Of a DNA stretch of 64,000 nt, positions 49,652-58,729 are shown one piece after another. Made by a program: the position numbers and the translations under genes. A model generated the notes under the pieces. The model was not told the origin of the DNA. It saw only the letters and a program-made list of their open reading frames with translations, and searched no databases. Where the stretch lies: assembly GCF_022230885.1 (NCBI RefSeq), contig NZ_JAKGCT010000004.1:434001-498000 (forward strand). The letters run 5' to 3'. The number at the start of each line of letters is the position of its first letter. The first letter of the stretch is position 1. Source of the DNA: Paenalcaligenes niemegkensis (lineage in GTDB: Bacteria > Pseudomonadota > Gammaproteobacteria > Burkholderiales > Burkholderiaceae_B).

Positions 49652-50935
49652 GGGGGCGAGTCAGGCCCAAGTGATCGCGTAGTGTATTCCCGGCGTATTC
49701 CTTTCTGAACAGCCCTCGCTTTTGAAGCAGGGGTATCACCTGCTCTACAAAGTCTTCAATACTGCCGGGCAAAGCGGGGGCATCAGGTTAAAACCATCTG
49801 CACCTTCATTTCTAAACCAGAATTCCATTTGGTCGGCAATCGCTTCAGGCGTACCCACCATGGTGCAGTGCCCGCCCCCTGCTGCCAACCGGCCCAACAA
49901 CTGACGTACAGTGGGATTCTCGGTTTGGATTATTCGTAAAATCGTGCCATAGCGCCCTTTAGGCCCGGTAAACTCGTCCAGGGGCGGCAAAGCCGGCACA
50001 GGCGCGTCCAGGTCCCAGTCCATGCAATCCTGAGCAATAAACTGGCCTAACTGGCGTAATGAGGTTTCTGCCGGCAAAAGCTCATCGAGTTCCTTTTGCT
50101 TGGCAAGGGCCTCTTGGTGTGTAGACCCCACATAGGTCACCAGACCAGGCATGATGGGAACCTCAACGTGCCGATTCGCCTCGCGTACACGCCGCTTTAT
50201 ATCGCGATAATAAGACTGCGCTGCGGGCAGGTCGTAGGCCACCGCATAGATCGCCTCGGACACAGCCGAGGCAAGCTGGCGGCCCTGCTCTGACGCCCCA
50301 GCCTGAAATAGCACGGGATGGCCTTGAGGCGAACGAGGTACCGTCAGCGGACCATCCACCAGAAAATGCTCCCCCTGATGGTGAAGGGGAAGCACCTTCG
50401 TCACATCGGCATAATCGCCTTCGCGGTCTATCTTCAGGGCGTCATCCTGCCAGGAATCCCACAGGCGCTTGACCACCTCAATAAACTCCCCGGCTCGTCC
50501 GTAGCGCCACTGATGATCCGGCATGCTTTCATAACCATGATTGCGGGCTTCAGCATCAAACATGGAAGTCACCACATTCCAGCCCATGCGCCCTTCCGAA
50601 ATATGATCAAGCGAAGCCAGCATTCGTGCAGCATGAAAGGGGGTATAGAAGGTGCTTGAGACCGTGCTGATCAAGCCTATCTTTTCGGTCGCTACCGCCA
50701 TTGCCGACAGCATCGTCAATGGCTCCAGAAACCAGCGAGGCCCATCCGACACAGTATCTGCTGACTGCCCGTCCGCGAAAAACACGGCATCTAGCTTTCC
50801 GCGCTCGGCCAGTCTGGCAAGATCTTGAAAGTAGCGAATGTCGCCGAGGCGTTCGACCTGAGAATCAGGGTGACGCCAGGCAGCACGATGATGACCGCAG
50901 CCATAGATAAACAGGTTTATATGCATCTGCTTCAT
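49632..50935 (-). CDS. TPP-riboswitch-controlled FMN-dependent monooxygenase (NtaA/SnaA-type LLM family), frameshifted near C-terminus
   Basis: Luciferase-like flavin monooxygenase, two-component type that takes FMNH2 from a reductase. 434 residues after repair. Motifs G-A-W-R-H-P-like start, [21 protein letters not shown] and [10 protein letters not shown]. The long frame stops at 49745; one added base in the A3 run 49771-49773 gives [10 protein letters not shown], then R-G-L-F-R-x-E-Y-A-G and a stop at 49632. Its ATG overlaps the SDR stop (TAATG). Control by TPP suggests a thiamine-related substrate, which is unknown. Confidence 0.85.
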
Positions 50936-51720
50936 TAGTTCTTCACCAATCCACCATCTACCACGAGATTCTGCCCGGTAACAGAGCGTGCCCAGGGGCT
51001 TGCAAAAAACAGCGCCGTATCAGCAAATTCAGCTGGCGTAGTCACACGGCGCAATGGCGTACTCGCGGCAATCAGGTCGAAAACTGCCTCCGGCGTGGCC
51101 GACGAGGCATCTGTGGTACGCAGCAGCCCGCCTGAGATCATGTTGACGGTAATCCCCTTTGGCCCAAGATCATTGGACAGCGTGCGTGTCAGCGAAAGCA
51201 GTGCAGCTTTAGCTGCCGTGTAATCGTGATAAGGCACCACCGGGTTTTGAAAAAGATTGGTCCCTATATTGATAATACGGCCAAAGCCAATGGTTTCCAT
51301 CCCTGGCAAGCAGGCCTGAGTCGTATGAAGCGCCCCGCCCAGAATGCCATGCAACTGCTGCTGCAGATTGCCCCAGGTAACCGTATCAGCATGAGGTCGC
51401 TCATCACCGTTAAAGGAAAAGGCTGGCAAAGCGTTATTGACGACTGTGCTGACAGGCTGGCCAAAGTGGCGTGCAGCCTGTTCAACCAGGGCGCCCACTT
51501 GTGCCGGATCGCTGACATCGGCCCGGATGGCAATAGCCCGATCCCCGTGCTTTTGAGCCAGTTTAATGGCCGCTTCGGCGTTATTAAAATAATTAATCAC
51601 AACCTTTGCGCCCTGGGCCAGAAAAGCGCTCACCAGTTCGGCACCGAGCCCGCGGGAACCTCCGGTGACCAGGACCAATTGTTGATTCAAGGGAAAAATA
51701 GATGACGCTGCCATGCACAT
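50935..51720 (-). CDS. TPP-riboswitch-controlled short-chain dehydrogenase
   Basis: Classical SDR of 261 residues. Cofactor motif T-G-G-S-R-G-L-G, D-V-S-D segment, and active site Y-T-A-A-K. The ATG at 51720 is chosen because it and its GAGG site form one arm of the riboswitch's off-state hairpin; an ATG two codons later (51714) has better spacing, and an upstream ATG at 51762 has no binding site. Translationally coupled to the downstream flavin monooxygenase. Resembles 3-oxoacyl reductase-type SDRs; real substrate unknown, presumably in the same thiamine-related pathway. Confidence 0.85.
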   Translation of the reverse strand: MCMAASSIFPLNQQLVLVTGGSRGLGAELVSAFLAQGAKVVINYFNNAEAAIKLAQKHGDRAIAIRADVSDPAQVGALVEQAARHFGQPVSTVVNNALPAFSFNGDERPHADTVTWGNLQQQLHGILGGALHTTQACLPGMETIGFGRIINIGTNLFQNPVVPYHDYTAAKAALLSLTRTLSNDLGPKGITVNMISGGLLRTTDASSATPEAVFDLIAASTPLRRVTTPAEFADTALFFASPWARSVTGQNLVVDGGLVKN

Positions 51721-51749
51721 TGCCTCAGTGTTAGAGCGTAGGGGCAATG
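51718..51749 (-). promoter_or_regulatory. Expression platform (SD/AUG sequestrator) of the minus-strand TPP riboswitch
   Basis: In the RNA CAUUGCC (51749-51743) can pair with GGCAAUG (51724-51718), which covers part of the GAGG site and the AUG. The overlapping CCCUACGC (51743-51736) is complementary over 8 bases to GCGUAGGG of the aptamer (51787-51780). The two pairings exclude each other. Confidence 0.65.
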
Positions 51750-51774
51750 CCGCGCTAACCATGTTAGACAGCCA

Positions 51775-51852
51775 GACATCCCTACGCCAGTATGATCTGG
51801 TTCAGGTAGTACGGGTGTAGTCTCAGTCCCACTTTGCGGGACACCCCGTGTC
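51775..51852 (-). ncRNA. TPP riboswitch (THI element) controlling the SDR-monooxygenase pair
   Basis: Read on the minus strand: closing helix GACA/TGTC, then CTGAGA, ACCTGAACC and GATCATACTGGCGTAGGGA in the conserved order of the thi-box aptamer. Direction and position, 54 bases before the SDR start, fit control of that operon. Binding of thiamine pyrophosphate should turn expression off. Confidence 0.93.
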
Positions 51853-51941
51853 GAAAGCCAAGAGTAGCATAAAGCGGCGGTACAAACTAAATCGGGTCCA
51901 TGCGTTTGACTTAGCCCTCACACTGTCCTAATCTAGCCCTT

Positions 51942-52036
51942 GTTCCTGGGGGAGCCTTTGTTACTAGGCTGAGATTCGGTATTTATGCCGTAACCCTTAG
52001 AACCTGATCCGGGTAATGCCGGCGAAGGGAAGGAAG
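51942..52036 (+). ncRNA. TPP riboswitch controlling the sodium/solute symporter gene
   Basis: Contains GGGGGAGCC, GGCTGAGATT, AACCTGATCCGGGTAATGCC and GGCGAAGGGAAG in the conserved thi-box order. P1 is formed by TTCC and GGAA at the ends. It lies 80 bases before the TTG start of the symporter and is divergent from the other TPP riboswitch, 90 bases away. Confidence 0.94.
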
Positions 52037-52116
52037 ATCCATCTAGCCACGTCCTCCGCATTCGCCTGCCTGCTCGGTCTTTCCACTTACTGGATTACCG
52101 TTTCAGGGAGAGCCTC

Positions 52117-53579
52117 TTGTTAAGCAGCACAACCACCCTAGCCTGGCTGATCGCCTTTGCCGCCATCTTTGCCGCAGCCGGTGTCATGTACTCGAGACGG
52201 TCGAATGACAGTCTCGAGGACTTCATTATTGCCCGTAATAGCCAAAGTTCCACAGCCACCGTACTGACACTCCTGGCCTCATCCCTGGGGGCCTGGATAT
52301 TGTTTTCTCCAGCACAGGCAGCAACCTGGGGAGGCCTCGCCGCAGTCATTGGTTATGCGGTGGGTTCGATGTCACCTCGAATTGCCATGATTCCCCTCGG
52401 TCAACGCATGCGCACCCTCATCCCCGAGGGACACACGCTGACTGAGTTCGTACTTACACGCTACGGCAAACCGATGTATGCACTCACCTTAGTCATCATG
52501 ATGTTCTACATGTTCATCGCACTGACTGCCGAGATCACCGCTATCGCCAAGCTGGTCACCCTGATTGCACCGATTCCGCTATGGGTAACGTCGCTGATCG
52601 TTCTGGGCGCCACTCTTATCTACACCTCATATGGCGGCCTGAAGGCAAGCATCTTCACTGACAAGGTACAAATGCTTGTGATCGTGCCTCTTCTTGTTGT
52701 GCTGGTTGCTTTCGGGTGGCAAGCCATTGGAGGGCTGAGGCCGGCAGTCAACGCTCTGGAACTGAGTGCCCCTCAGTTGTTAAATTTAAGCGACCCGATT
52801 GGAATCAAGGCCGGATTGACGTTTTTTGTCGCTATTTTATTGACTGGACTCTTTCATCAAGGCAACTGGCAGCGTGTCTATTCAGCCAAAGACATCCCCT
52901 CCATGCGTCGGGGCTTTCTGCTTGGGGGTTACTGGTAGCCCCCTTTATCTTTGTAATGGGCTTGTTCGGACTGGCATTCGTCGCCTTCACGCCGGAAGGA
53001 GACAGTTCAGTTGCGCTGTTTAGCGTCATCATGCCGGCCGTTCCAGGCTGGTTTGCTGTGGCTCTCATCCCGCTGGGTCTCGCCCTGGTAATGAGCAGCG
53101 CAGACACCGCGATCAGTGCGGTCTCAAGCATTATCGCGATTGATGTCCATCGATTACGTCCATTGACTGAACGCAAAACGCTTAAAAAGTTATCAAAGTG
53201 GCTAGTGCTACTTCTGGCAATCCCAGTGCTGGTGGCCTCATCTCAAGGCTACAGCGTGCTATATCTGTTTCTATTAGCCGACCTTTTGTGCGCCGCAGCA
53301 GCTTTTCCGGTATTCTACGGCCTGTTCAGCCCACGGCTTAGCGGTTCCACTGCTACAATTAGTACCGTTAGCGGGCTGGTAGCAGGCCTGTATTTATTTC
53401 CTGCTCCCAACGCCGCGCTGGATTTTTTACTTGAATCGTTTGTACTCGCTGCAGTGGTTCCAGTTGTTGTGACCTTTTTACTGCATCGTTTTTATTCTGG
53501 TGGTTCGAATTACGACTTAAGCAGCTTAAGTTCTAAGATTCGCAGTATTGATCACAATTCGACAGCAGCGCAGTCTTAA
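52117..53579 (+). CDS. Sodium:solute symporter (SSS family) under TPP control, probable thiamine or precursor transporter, frameshifted
   Basis: Membrane transporter with about 13 helices, 487 residues after repair. Start is a TTG with GGGAG six bases upstream. It has the SSS pattern Y-S-R-R-S-N-D-S-L-E-D-F-I-I-A-R-N and G-G-L-K-A-S-I-F-T-D-K-V-Q. The frame is lost at the G5 run 52924-52928; one more G joins F-L-L-G-G to L-L-V-A-P-F. The TPP riboswitch upstream implies uptake of thiamine or its pyrimidine or thiazole parts; SSS proteins in TPP regulons have been predicted as such (ThiV-like). Substrate not proven. Confidence 0.83.
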
Positions 53580-53589
53580 CCGTTGTGGC

Positions 53590-53639
53590 AAGGTGGTTGC
53601 TTAAGGGCGCAAAAGCGAATTTTAGTACACCACCTTTTT
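53590..53639 (+). repeat. Inverted repeat after the symporter gene
   Basis: AAGGTGGT (53590-53597) and ACCACCTT (53629-53636) followed by TTT; a possible first terminator just before a stronger one. Confidence 0.45.
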
Positions 53640-53640
53640 A

Positions 53641-53672
53641 GACGTAGGGCTTTACAGCCCTACGTCTTTTTT
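53641..53672 (+). terminator. Strong Rho-independent terminator after the symporter gene
   Basis: Perfect 11-bp stem GACGTAGGGCT/AGCCCTACGTC with TTAC loop, then TTTTTT (53667-53672). It may also serve the convergent FlhE-like gene, which ends at 53677. Confidence 0.92.
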
Positions 53673-53676
53673 CGTT

Positions 53677-54102
53677 TCAATGACCCGACCAGACCGATAT
53701 CGAGCTTTTAATAAACAGCGTGGGCAGGGATCCGTTCCATCGCGTCACTGTATGGACCAGCAAAAACTCTGAATTGCCAGGCTCACCGTTAAATACATCG
53801 GTAGTAAAGCTGCTGCCGCTCAAGGTCACACAGCGGTAGCTATTGGCCAGACACAACTGACTAATTACTGTTGCGTCGCTTTGGTATTGCAGATGCGCAT
53901 CAACCCGTTTAATTGGATTCGTATTGCTAACCCACTCATTGGGTGGCTCAATCTTATAACTGACAGCATCATTCAACCGCGTAATGCCTGGACTGGCCTG
54001 AGATTTCACCCATGATTCTGAAGCCATGGCCGCCCCGCAGGCCCAAAATAGCGTCGTGCTACAAGCGATGGCTAGGCTAATAAGTCTAAGGCTGAATCGC
54101 AT
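53677..54102 (-). CDS. FlhE-like secreted protein
   Basis: 141 residues from the ATG at 54102 (AGGTG upstream; a GTG nine codons earlier is possible). Signal peptide of about 26 residues ending A-A-M-A. The mature part has a single cysteine pair in L-C-L-A-N-S-Y-R-C-V-T-L, followed by G-S-S-F-T-T-D-V-F-N-G, which resembles periplasmic FlhE of flagellar operons. No flagellar genes are in the window, so either the assignment is wrong or it is an orphan. Function unknown. Confidence 0.45.
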   Translation of the reverse strand: MRFSLRLISLAIACSTTLFWACGAAMASESWVKSQASPGITRLNDAVSYKIEPPNEWVSNTNPIKRVDAHLQYQSDATVISQLCLANSYRCVTLSGSSFTTDVFNGEPGNSEFLLVHTVTRWNGSLPTLFIKSSISVWSGH

Positions 54103-54343
54103 CGAAAATACACCTAAAAAAATAGACACGGCATTACCCTATCAGGCCGGTTTAAAATAGAAAGGGTGCCGAACCAGGGCTAACCCCTAGTCACAGCACT
54201 GTGTGTAAAAACAGTCATTTCCACACTATGAAACAACCATGGGCAAACTTAAACTTATTTTCAAGTATTCGTTGTAACTTCCTAATTTAACTGCGAATTT
54301 CTGATAATATTCATGGCACCAAGAACACACTTATAAGTCGGCC

Positions 54344-55341
54344 ATGAAACGTATAAAAAACATACTATCGCCATTCTGCGTCAATCGCGCCGCCCGATAA
54401 CTCGCCTGTTAACAGTGATCAGCGCATCGCTGCTGATAGTGCCTTCCAGCCTGGCCGAAAGTGCCGCTGTCGAAGCGCTTAGCCGCACCGTTTATCGTAG
54501 CCCGCATATTGTATTTCAAAAAAACCTGCATCCGGTAAGCCTGCCAAGCCGCGACCATAGCCCTGCTTTCAAAACGACTGAACTACGTGCCTCGCTGCGC
54601 TCAGAGATCGCTTATGTACAAGATCTTGAAAGCGCAACGGTATTGTATGAAAAGAACAGCACAGAGGTGCGTCCAATTGCGTCAATTACCAAACTGATGA
54701 CTGCCCTGGTCGTCGCCGAGGCTGGTCAAGATATGGACGAGGTCCTGGAAGTCAGCAGCGCTGACATAGACAGGCTCAAAAACTCCAGTTCGCGCCTGAG
54801 CGTTGGCTCCAGGCTCTCACGCGCTGACATGCTTCATCTGGCTCTTATGTCGTCAGAGAACCGTGCAGCTAGCGCACTGGGCCGTCATTACCCCGGTGGC
54901 CAGGCAACTTTTATTCGTGCAATGAATGACAAGGCACGGGCTTTAGGCATGCGACAAACACATTTTGTAGAACCCACCGGGTTATCAAGCGAAAATGTGT
55001 CCAGTCCTAAAGATCTGGTTAAATTGCTGCAGGCGACTGCGGCCCAGCCATTAATTCATCGCTACACCACCAGCGAACAATACTCGGTGCAGCCGCGTAA
55101 AGGCCGTCAGCTCGTGTTCAACAACACCAACAGGCTGGTTCAAAACGATAAGTGGAATATACAGATTTCCAAGACTGGCTTCATCAATGAAGCGGGCGAA
55201 TGCCTGGTGATGCTGACGAAAATCGATGGTCGTGATGTCGCCATTGTGTTGTTAAATGCACAAGGACGATACTCACGTATTGGAGATGCTGTACGGCTGC
55301 GCAGCCTGGTTGAGAACAGCCATCAATTGGCAATGCTTTAA
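54344..55341 (+). CDS. pbpG: D-alanyl-D-alanine endopeptidase (PBP7/8 type), frameshifted in signal peptide
   Basis: Periplasmic low-molecular-mass penicillin-binding protein that cuts cross-links in peptidoglycan. S-x-x-K in S-I-T-K-L-M, S-x-N in S-S-E-N, and K-T-G in S-K-T-G-F are all present. The ATG at 54344 and the rest are in different frames; one more A in the A6 run 54355-54360 gives M-K-R-I-K-K-H-T and a normal signal peptide ending about S-L-A-E. Repaired length 332 residues. If the break were real, translation would need the internal GTG at 54415, losing part of the export signal. Confidence 0.88.
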
Positions 55342-55357
55342 GGTACGGCTGACTGCC

Positions 55358-55816
55358 ATGACAAAAACTTCACTTCTGCGCCCTGTTATTTCACGATCCC
55401 TGCTTCTACTTTGCCTTGGCGCCAGCCTGCCTGCGCTGGCCGACACCACTACGGCAATGCCGCCTCCTCAGTATCACGGCTCTATGGTGGTTGTTACCGG
55501 CGGTATAGGCAGCGACGAAGTCGCCGCATTCAGACGGGTGCGCGCAAATTACCCGCTCAGCCTCAACTTCTCAGTGGCAAGCGACGGCGGACATGCGGCT
55601 TTTGTATCAGACGTTCAGGTCGTCATCCGAGACGACAACGATCAGACCTTGCTCAACATCACCAGCGATGGTCCCTATTGCTTCATTCAGCTTCCTGTCG
55701 GCAACTACAGCGTACACAGCACTTACCTGGGCAAAACCCAGTCACACGACGTCACGATCAGCGAAAACCCTACGGCACTGGATATCCGATGGGAGGCCCC
55801 TTCCGGAGCCTATTAG
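55358..55816 (+). CDS. Hypothetical exported protein, carboxypeptidase-regulatory-like
   Basis: 152 residues from the ATG at 55358. Signal peptide of about 29 residues ending A-L-A-D. The remainder looks all-beta: V-Q-V-V-I-R-D-D-N-D-Q-T-L-L-N-I-T, then F-I-Q-L-P-V-G-N-Y-S-V-H-S-T-Y-L-G-K-T-Q, a pattern typical of carboxypeptidase-regulatory-like (transthyretin-type) folds. No named family recognised. It lies 16 bases after pbpG and is probably co-transcribed, so a cell-envelope role is plausible. Confidence 0.6.
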   Translation: MTKTSLLRPVISRSLLLLCLGASLPALADTTTAMPPPQYHGSMVVVTGGIGSDEVAAFRRVRANYPLSLNFSVASDGGHAAFVSDVQVVIRDDNDQTLLNITSDGPYCFIQLPVGNYSVHSTYLGKTQSHDVTISENPTALDIRWEAPSGAY

Positions 55817-55917
55817 CACTACGGTCACGTCTTTTTGAAACGGCACTCCGCCGCTAACATCACCAGACGCCATGTGTGGCATAAAATAGAGTTTTCACAG
55901 TCCAAAACGGATCAATC

Positions 55918-56382
55918 ATGAGCCAAACCTTAAAAGCCACTCTTGTCGACGATGTAAAATCTGCCATGCGCGCCCGGGAAAGTGTGCGTTTGAACACCTT
56001 GCGTCTGCTTCAGGCCGCTATCAAGACACGTGAAATTGAAGTGCAACGCGAACTGGACGATGCTGAAATTTTAGCAATCATCGAAAAACAGGTTAAACAG
56101 CGCCGTGAATCTATCACAGCTTTCGAAAAGGCGGGACGTACAGAAAGCGCTGCACAAGAACAAAACGAGATTGATGTACTGCAACACTACCTTCCCGAGC
56201 AGGCCAGTGAGCAAGCGGTACACGCCGCCATCGAGGCTGCTATCTCCCAGGCCATCGAAAAAGGCATAACCGGCCCCGCCATCATGGGTCAGGTAATGGC
56301 CAGCGTGCGCCAAAATCTGGCCGGTCGTGCAGACATGGCCGAGATATCCAAAACCGTTAAAGAGAAGCTCTCATCCAAGTAA
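55918..56382 (+). CDS. GatB/YqeY domain-containing protein
   Basis: 154-residue helical protein of the YqeY family: M-K-S-A-M-R-A-R-E-S-like start (V-K-S-A-M-R-A-R), I-E-K-Q-V-K-Q-R-R-E-S-I and L-Q-H-Y-L-P-E-Q. It resembles the tail domain of GatB that contacts tRNA, and it is often placed near rpsU or dnaG; here it is followed by a hotdog thioesterase whose ATG overlaps its stop. Role unclear, possibly in tRNA amidation. Confidence 0.9.
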   Translation: MSQTLKATLVDDVKSAMRARESVRLNTLRLLQAAIKTREIEVQRELDDAEILAIIEKQVKQRRESITAFEKAGRTESAAQEQNEIDVLQHYLPEQASEQAVHAAIEAAISQAIEKGITGPAIMGQVMASVRQNLAGRADMAEISKTVKEKLSSK

Positions 56383-56837
56383 TGAGCGAGTCCTGTTTTT
56401 CCAGCGATGCAGCCACAGTCACCCTGCCGTTACGCGGTGATCATTTTGGATTGCATATCCCGTTTATGAATACTATTGGCTTACAGTCGATTCAGGCTGA
56501 CGAAACCGGAGCGACCACCTTATTGCTCTGGTCAGACGCCAATATAAATAGTCGGGGCGATGTACATGGGGGAGCGCTCATGAGTGCGCTCGACTACACA
56601 CTAGGCGCTGCGGCCCGAGTCAAGATACCTGACTCGGGCATGGCGACCATCGAAATGAGTTCGCAATTTCTCAGCCCTGCGCGCGGTGACATTACATTGA
56701 CCGCACGCTGCCTGAGCATTGTTGACGACATCGCCCATTGCATGGCCCAGGCACATGACCCCAAGAAACGCCTGGTAGCAACTGCCACGGCAAGCTTCAA
56801 GGTCGTACGCCGTCGTGGCGAGGGCTCCAGGGTGTAG
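56382..56837 (+). CDS. PaaI-like hotdog-fold thioesterase
   Basis: 151 residues. The hotdog signature G-D-V-H-G-G-A-L-M-S-A-L-D-Y-T-L-G contains the usual D/N-x-H-G-G active-site helix; then T-I-E-M-S-S-Q-F-L-S-P. Such proteins hydrolyse small acyl-CoAs or aryl-CoAs. The start overlaps the YqeY stop by one base. Substrate unknown. Convergent with the flavin reductase gene 17 bases away. Confidence 0.82.
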   Translation: MSESCFSSDAATVTLPLRGDHFGLHIPFMNTIGLQSIQADETGATTLLLWSDANINSRGDVHGGALMSALDYTLGAAARVKIPDSGMATIEMSSQFLSPARGDITLTARCLSIVDDIAHCMAQAHDPKKRLVATATASFKVVRRRGEGSRV

Positions 56838-56854
56838 GACACACTGCTCTGCCC

Positions 56855-57919
56855 TTAAGAAACCAGGCTGGCATGTGTAGGATAGTCAGTGTAGCCCCGA
56901 GGCCCATCTGTATAAAAAGTGGCGCTATCGGGGCTTGCAAGCTCGGCCTGTTCTTTGAATCGTTCCACCAAATCAGGATTTGAGATATAAGAACGGCCAA
57001 AGGCCACCGCATCGGCCTCTCCGGAAGCCAGGGTCTTCTCGGCCGAGGCGCGCTCGTAGTTTTCATTGACAATCAGCACACCGCTATAGGCCTGGCGTAT
57101 CACTTTGGTGATGTCTTGGGTAGCCCCGGCTTCCCGGCACAATATAAAGGCAACCTGACGGCGATCGAGTTCGCCGGCAATATGCGTGAACAAGCTGGCT
57201 GGCGCCGAATCAAACATCGAATGTGCCTGGCCTCGCGGAGACAGATGCACGCCTATGCGCCCATAACCCCAAACCGAGGCACAGGTATCGACCACCTCTA
57301 ACAACAGCCGTGTGCGATTGCTGATGCTTCCACCATAGGAATCTTGACGCTGGTTGCTGCTGTCGTTCAGAAACTGATCGATCAGGTAGCCATTTGCAGC
57401 ATGGATCTCAATGCCGTCAAAACCTGCCGCTATCGCATTTTGTGCGGCATCCCGAAAATCTTTGACAATATCAGCAATGCCTTCGCAGCTTAAGGCCCGC
57501 GGCACTACATAGTCGCGGACAGGGCGCAGTAAACTGACTTGCCCTTCACAGGCGATGGCGCTGGGAGCAACGGGCATTTGTCCATTTAGCAACTCGGGAT
57601 CGGACACTCGACCCACATGCCACAACTGCAGGAATATCTTGCCATTTTTACTGTGTACCGCCTGGGTTATGTTTTTCCAGCCTTCCGTCTGTGCGGAGCT
57701 CCAGATGCCAGGAGTGTGCGTATAACCAACGCCCTGTGGTGAAATGGATGTTGCCTCAGCTATTATTAGTCCTGCAGAGGCTCGCTGGCAATAATAGTTG
57801 CGCATCAAGTCGCTGGGTACGCGCCCCTGAGTGGCACGGGTACGTGTCATTGGCGCCATCACAATGCGATTCGTTACTGTAATATCACCCACCCTGAGTG
57901 GGTCAAACAAATTAACCAT
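56855..57919 (-). CDS. Old yellow enzyme-family alkene reductase (NemA-like)
   Basis: FMN-dependent NAD(P)H reductase of electrophilic alkenes and nitro compounds, 354 residues. The ATG at 57919 gives the typical start M-V-N-L-F-D-P-L-R-V-G; a longer frame upstream (to 58150) would overlap ktrA and shows no similarity. Motifs: M-A-P-M-T-R-T-R-A, Q-L-W-H-V-G-R, and the substrate-binding H-A-A-N-G-Y-L-I-D-Q-F. Divergent from ktrA. Probably in detoxification. Confidence 0.92.
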   Translation of the reverse strand: MVNLFDPLRVGDITVTNRIVMAPMTRTRATQGRVPSDLMRNYYCQRASAGLIIAEATSISPQGVGYTHTPGIWSSAQTEGWKNITQAVHSKNGKIFLQLWHVGRVSDPELLNGQMPVAPSAIACEGQVSLLRPVRDYVVPRALSCEGIADIVKDFRDAAQNAIAAGFDGIEIHAANGYLIDQFLNDSSNQRQDSYGGSISNRTRLLLEVVDTCASVWGYGRIGVHLSPRGQAHSMFDSAPASLFTHIAGELDRRQVAFILCREAGATQDITKVIRQAYSGVLIVNENYERASAEKTLASGEADAVAFGRSYISNPDLVERFKEQAELASPDSATFYTDGPRGYTDYPTHASLVS

Positions 57920-58075
57920 ACTGCCATACCGTCCTGTAGGGAGGTTATCGGGATATGCACCCGATTCCTGCAACTCGGCAATTACCCGAATAAGGGTTTT
58001 TACCAGAATTTGCAGTAGACTACCATTCGCTTTACATCTCAATGATAAGTTATTTATATCACCCGGAATAAAAAA

Positions 58076-58729
58076 ATGGCACAGTTCGCGGTTATAGGAT
58101 TGGGACGATTTGGCTCTGCAGCCTCTATTGAGCTCACGAAAATGGGTCACTCTGTACTGGGCGTCGATAACGATTCCAAGGTGATCAATCGCTATGCTGA
58201 TGAAATTTCACGTGCTGTCATCGCCGACGTGACTGAAAAAGCAGCTCTTGAAGAGCTCGGCCTTGATAATTACGATAATGTACTCGTGGCGATCGGCGAC
58301 GACATACAGGCCAGTCTGGTGTGTGTAGTACATTTAAAATCGCTGGGTATAACGAGCATCTGGGTGAAAGCCATTTCACACGCGCAGCATCTTATTCTTA
58401 GCAAGCTGGGCGTACAGCGCATTATCCATCCAGAAGAAGAAATGGGCATACGCGTCTCGCAAATGCTCAGCTACCCCATGGTCAACGACTATATTTCCTT
58501 GGGTAACGGCGACTTCGTCGTTGAAATCACCGCGAGCGACCGGCTCGAAGACGCCACCATTGGTGAAGTCGTGCACAGCAAAAACGGCGCTGTAAAAGTT
58601 CTGCTCATTAAACGCAGAACCCAAAGCTTCGTGCACCCCGAAGACAATTTCGCATTACAGCCCAAAGACATAGTCATATTATTTGGTCCGCTGCAGGCGC
58701 TCCGCACTATCGCACCCAAATTAATCTAG
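58076..58729 (+). CDS. ktrA: Potassium uptake regulatory protein KtrA (TrkA family)
   Basis: Cytoplasmic RCK protein, 217 residues: RCK-N domain with G-L-G-R-F-G nucleotide motif and D at the end of strand two (G-V-D-N-D), then an RCK-C domain (about 135-217). It gates the KtrB channel in response to ATP/ADP. Its stop is directly followed by the ktrB ATG with no gap. Confidence 0.93.
   Translation: MAQFAVIGLGRFGSAASIELTKMGHSVLGVDNDSKVINRYADEISRAVIADVTEKAALEELGLDNYDNVLVAIGDDIQASLVCVVHLKSLGITSIWVKAISHAQHLILSKLGVQRIIHPEEEMGIRVSQMLSYPMVNDYISLGNGDFVVEITASDRLEDATIGEVVHSKNGAVKVLLIKRRTQSFVHPEDNFALQPKDIVILFGPLQALRTIAPKLI

Noticed and set aside
57920-58150. N-terminal extension of the alkene reductase
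   Set aside because: It overlaps the ktrA start on the other strand and lacks family similarity; M-V-N-L-F-D-P at 57919 is the standard start.
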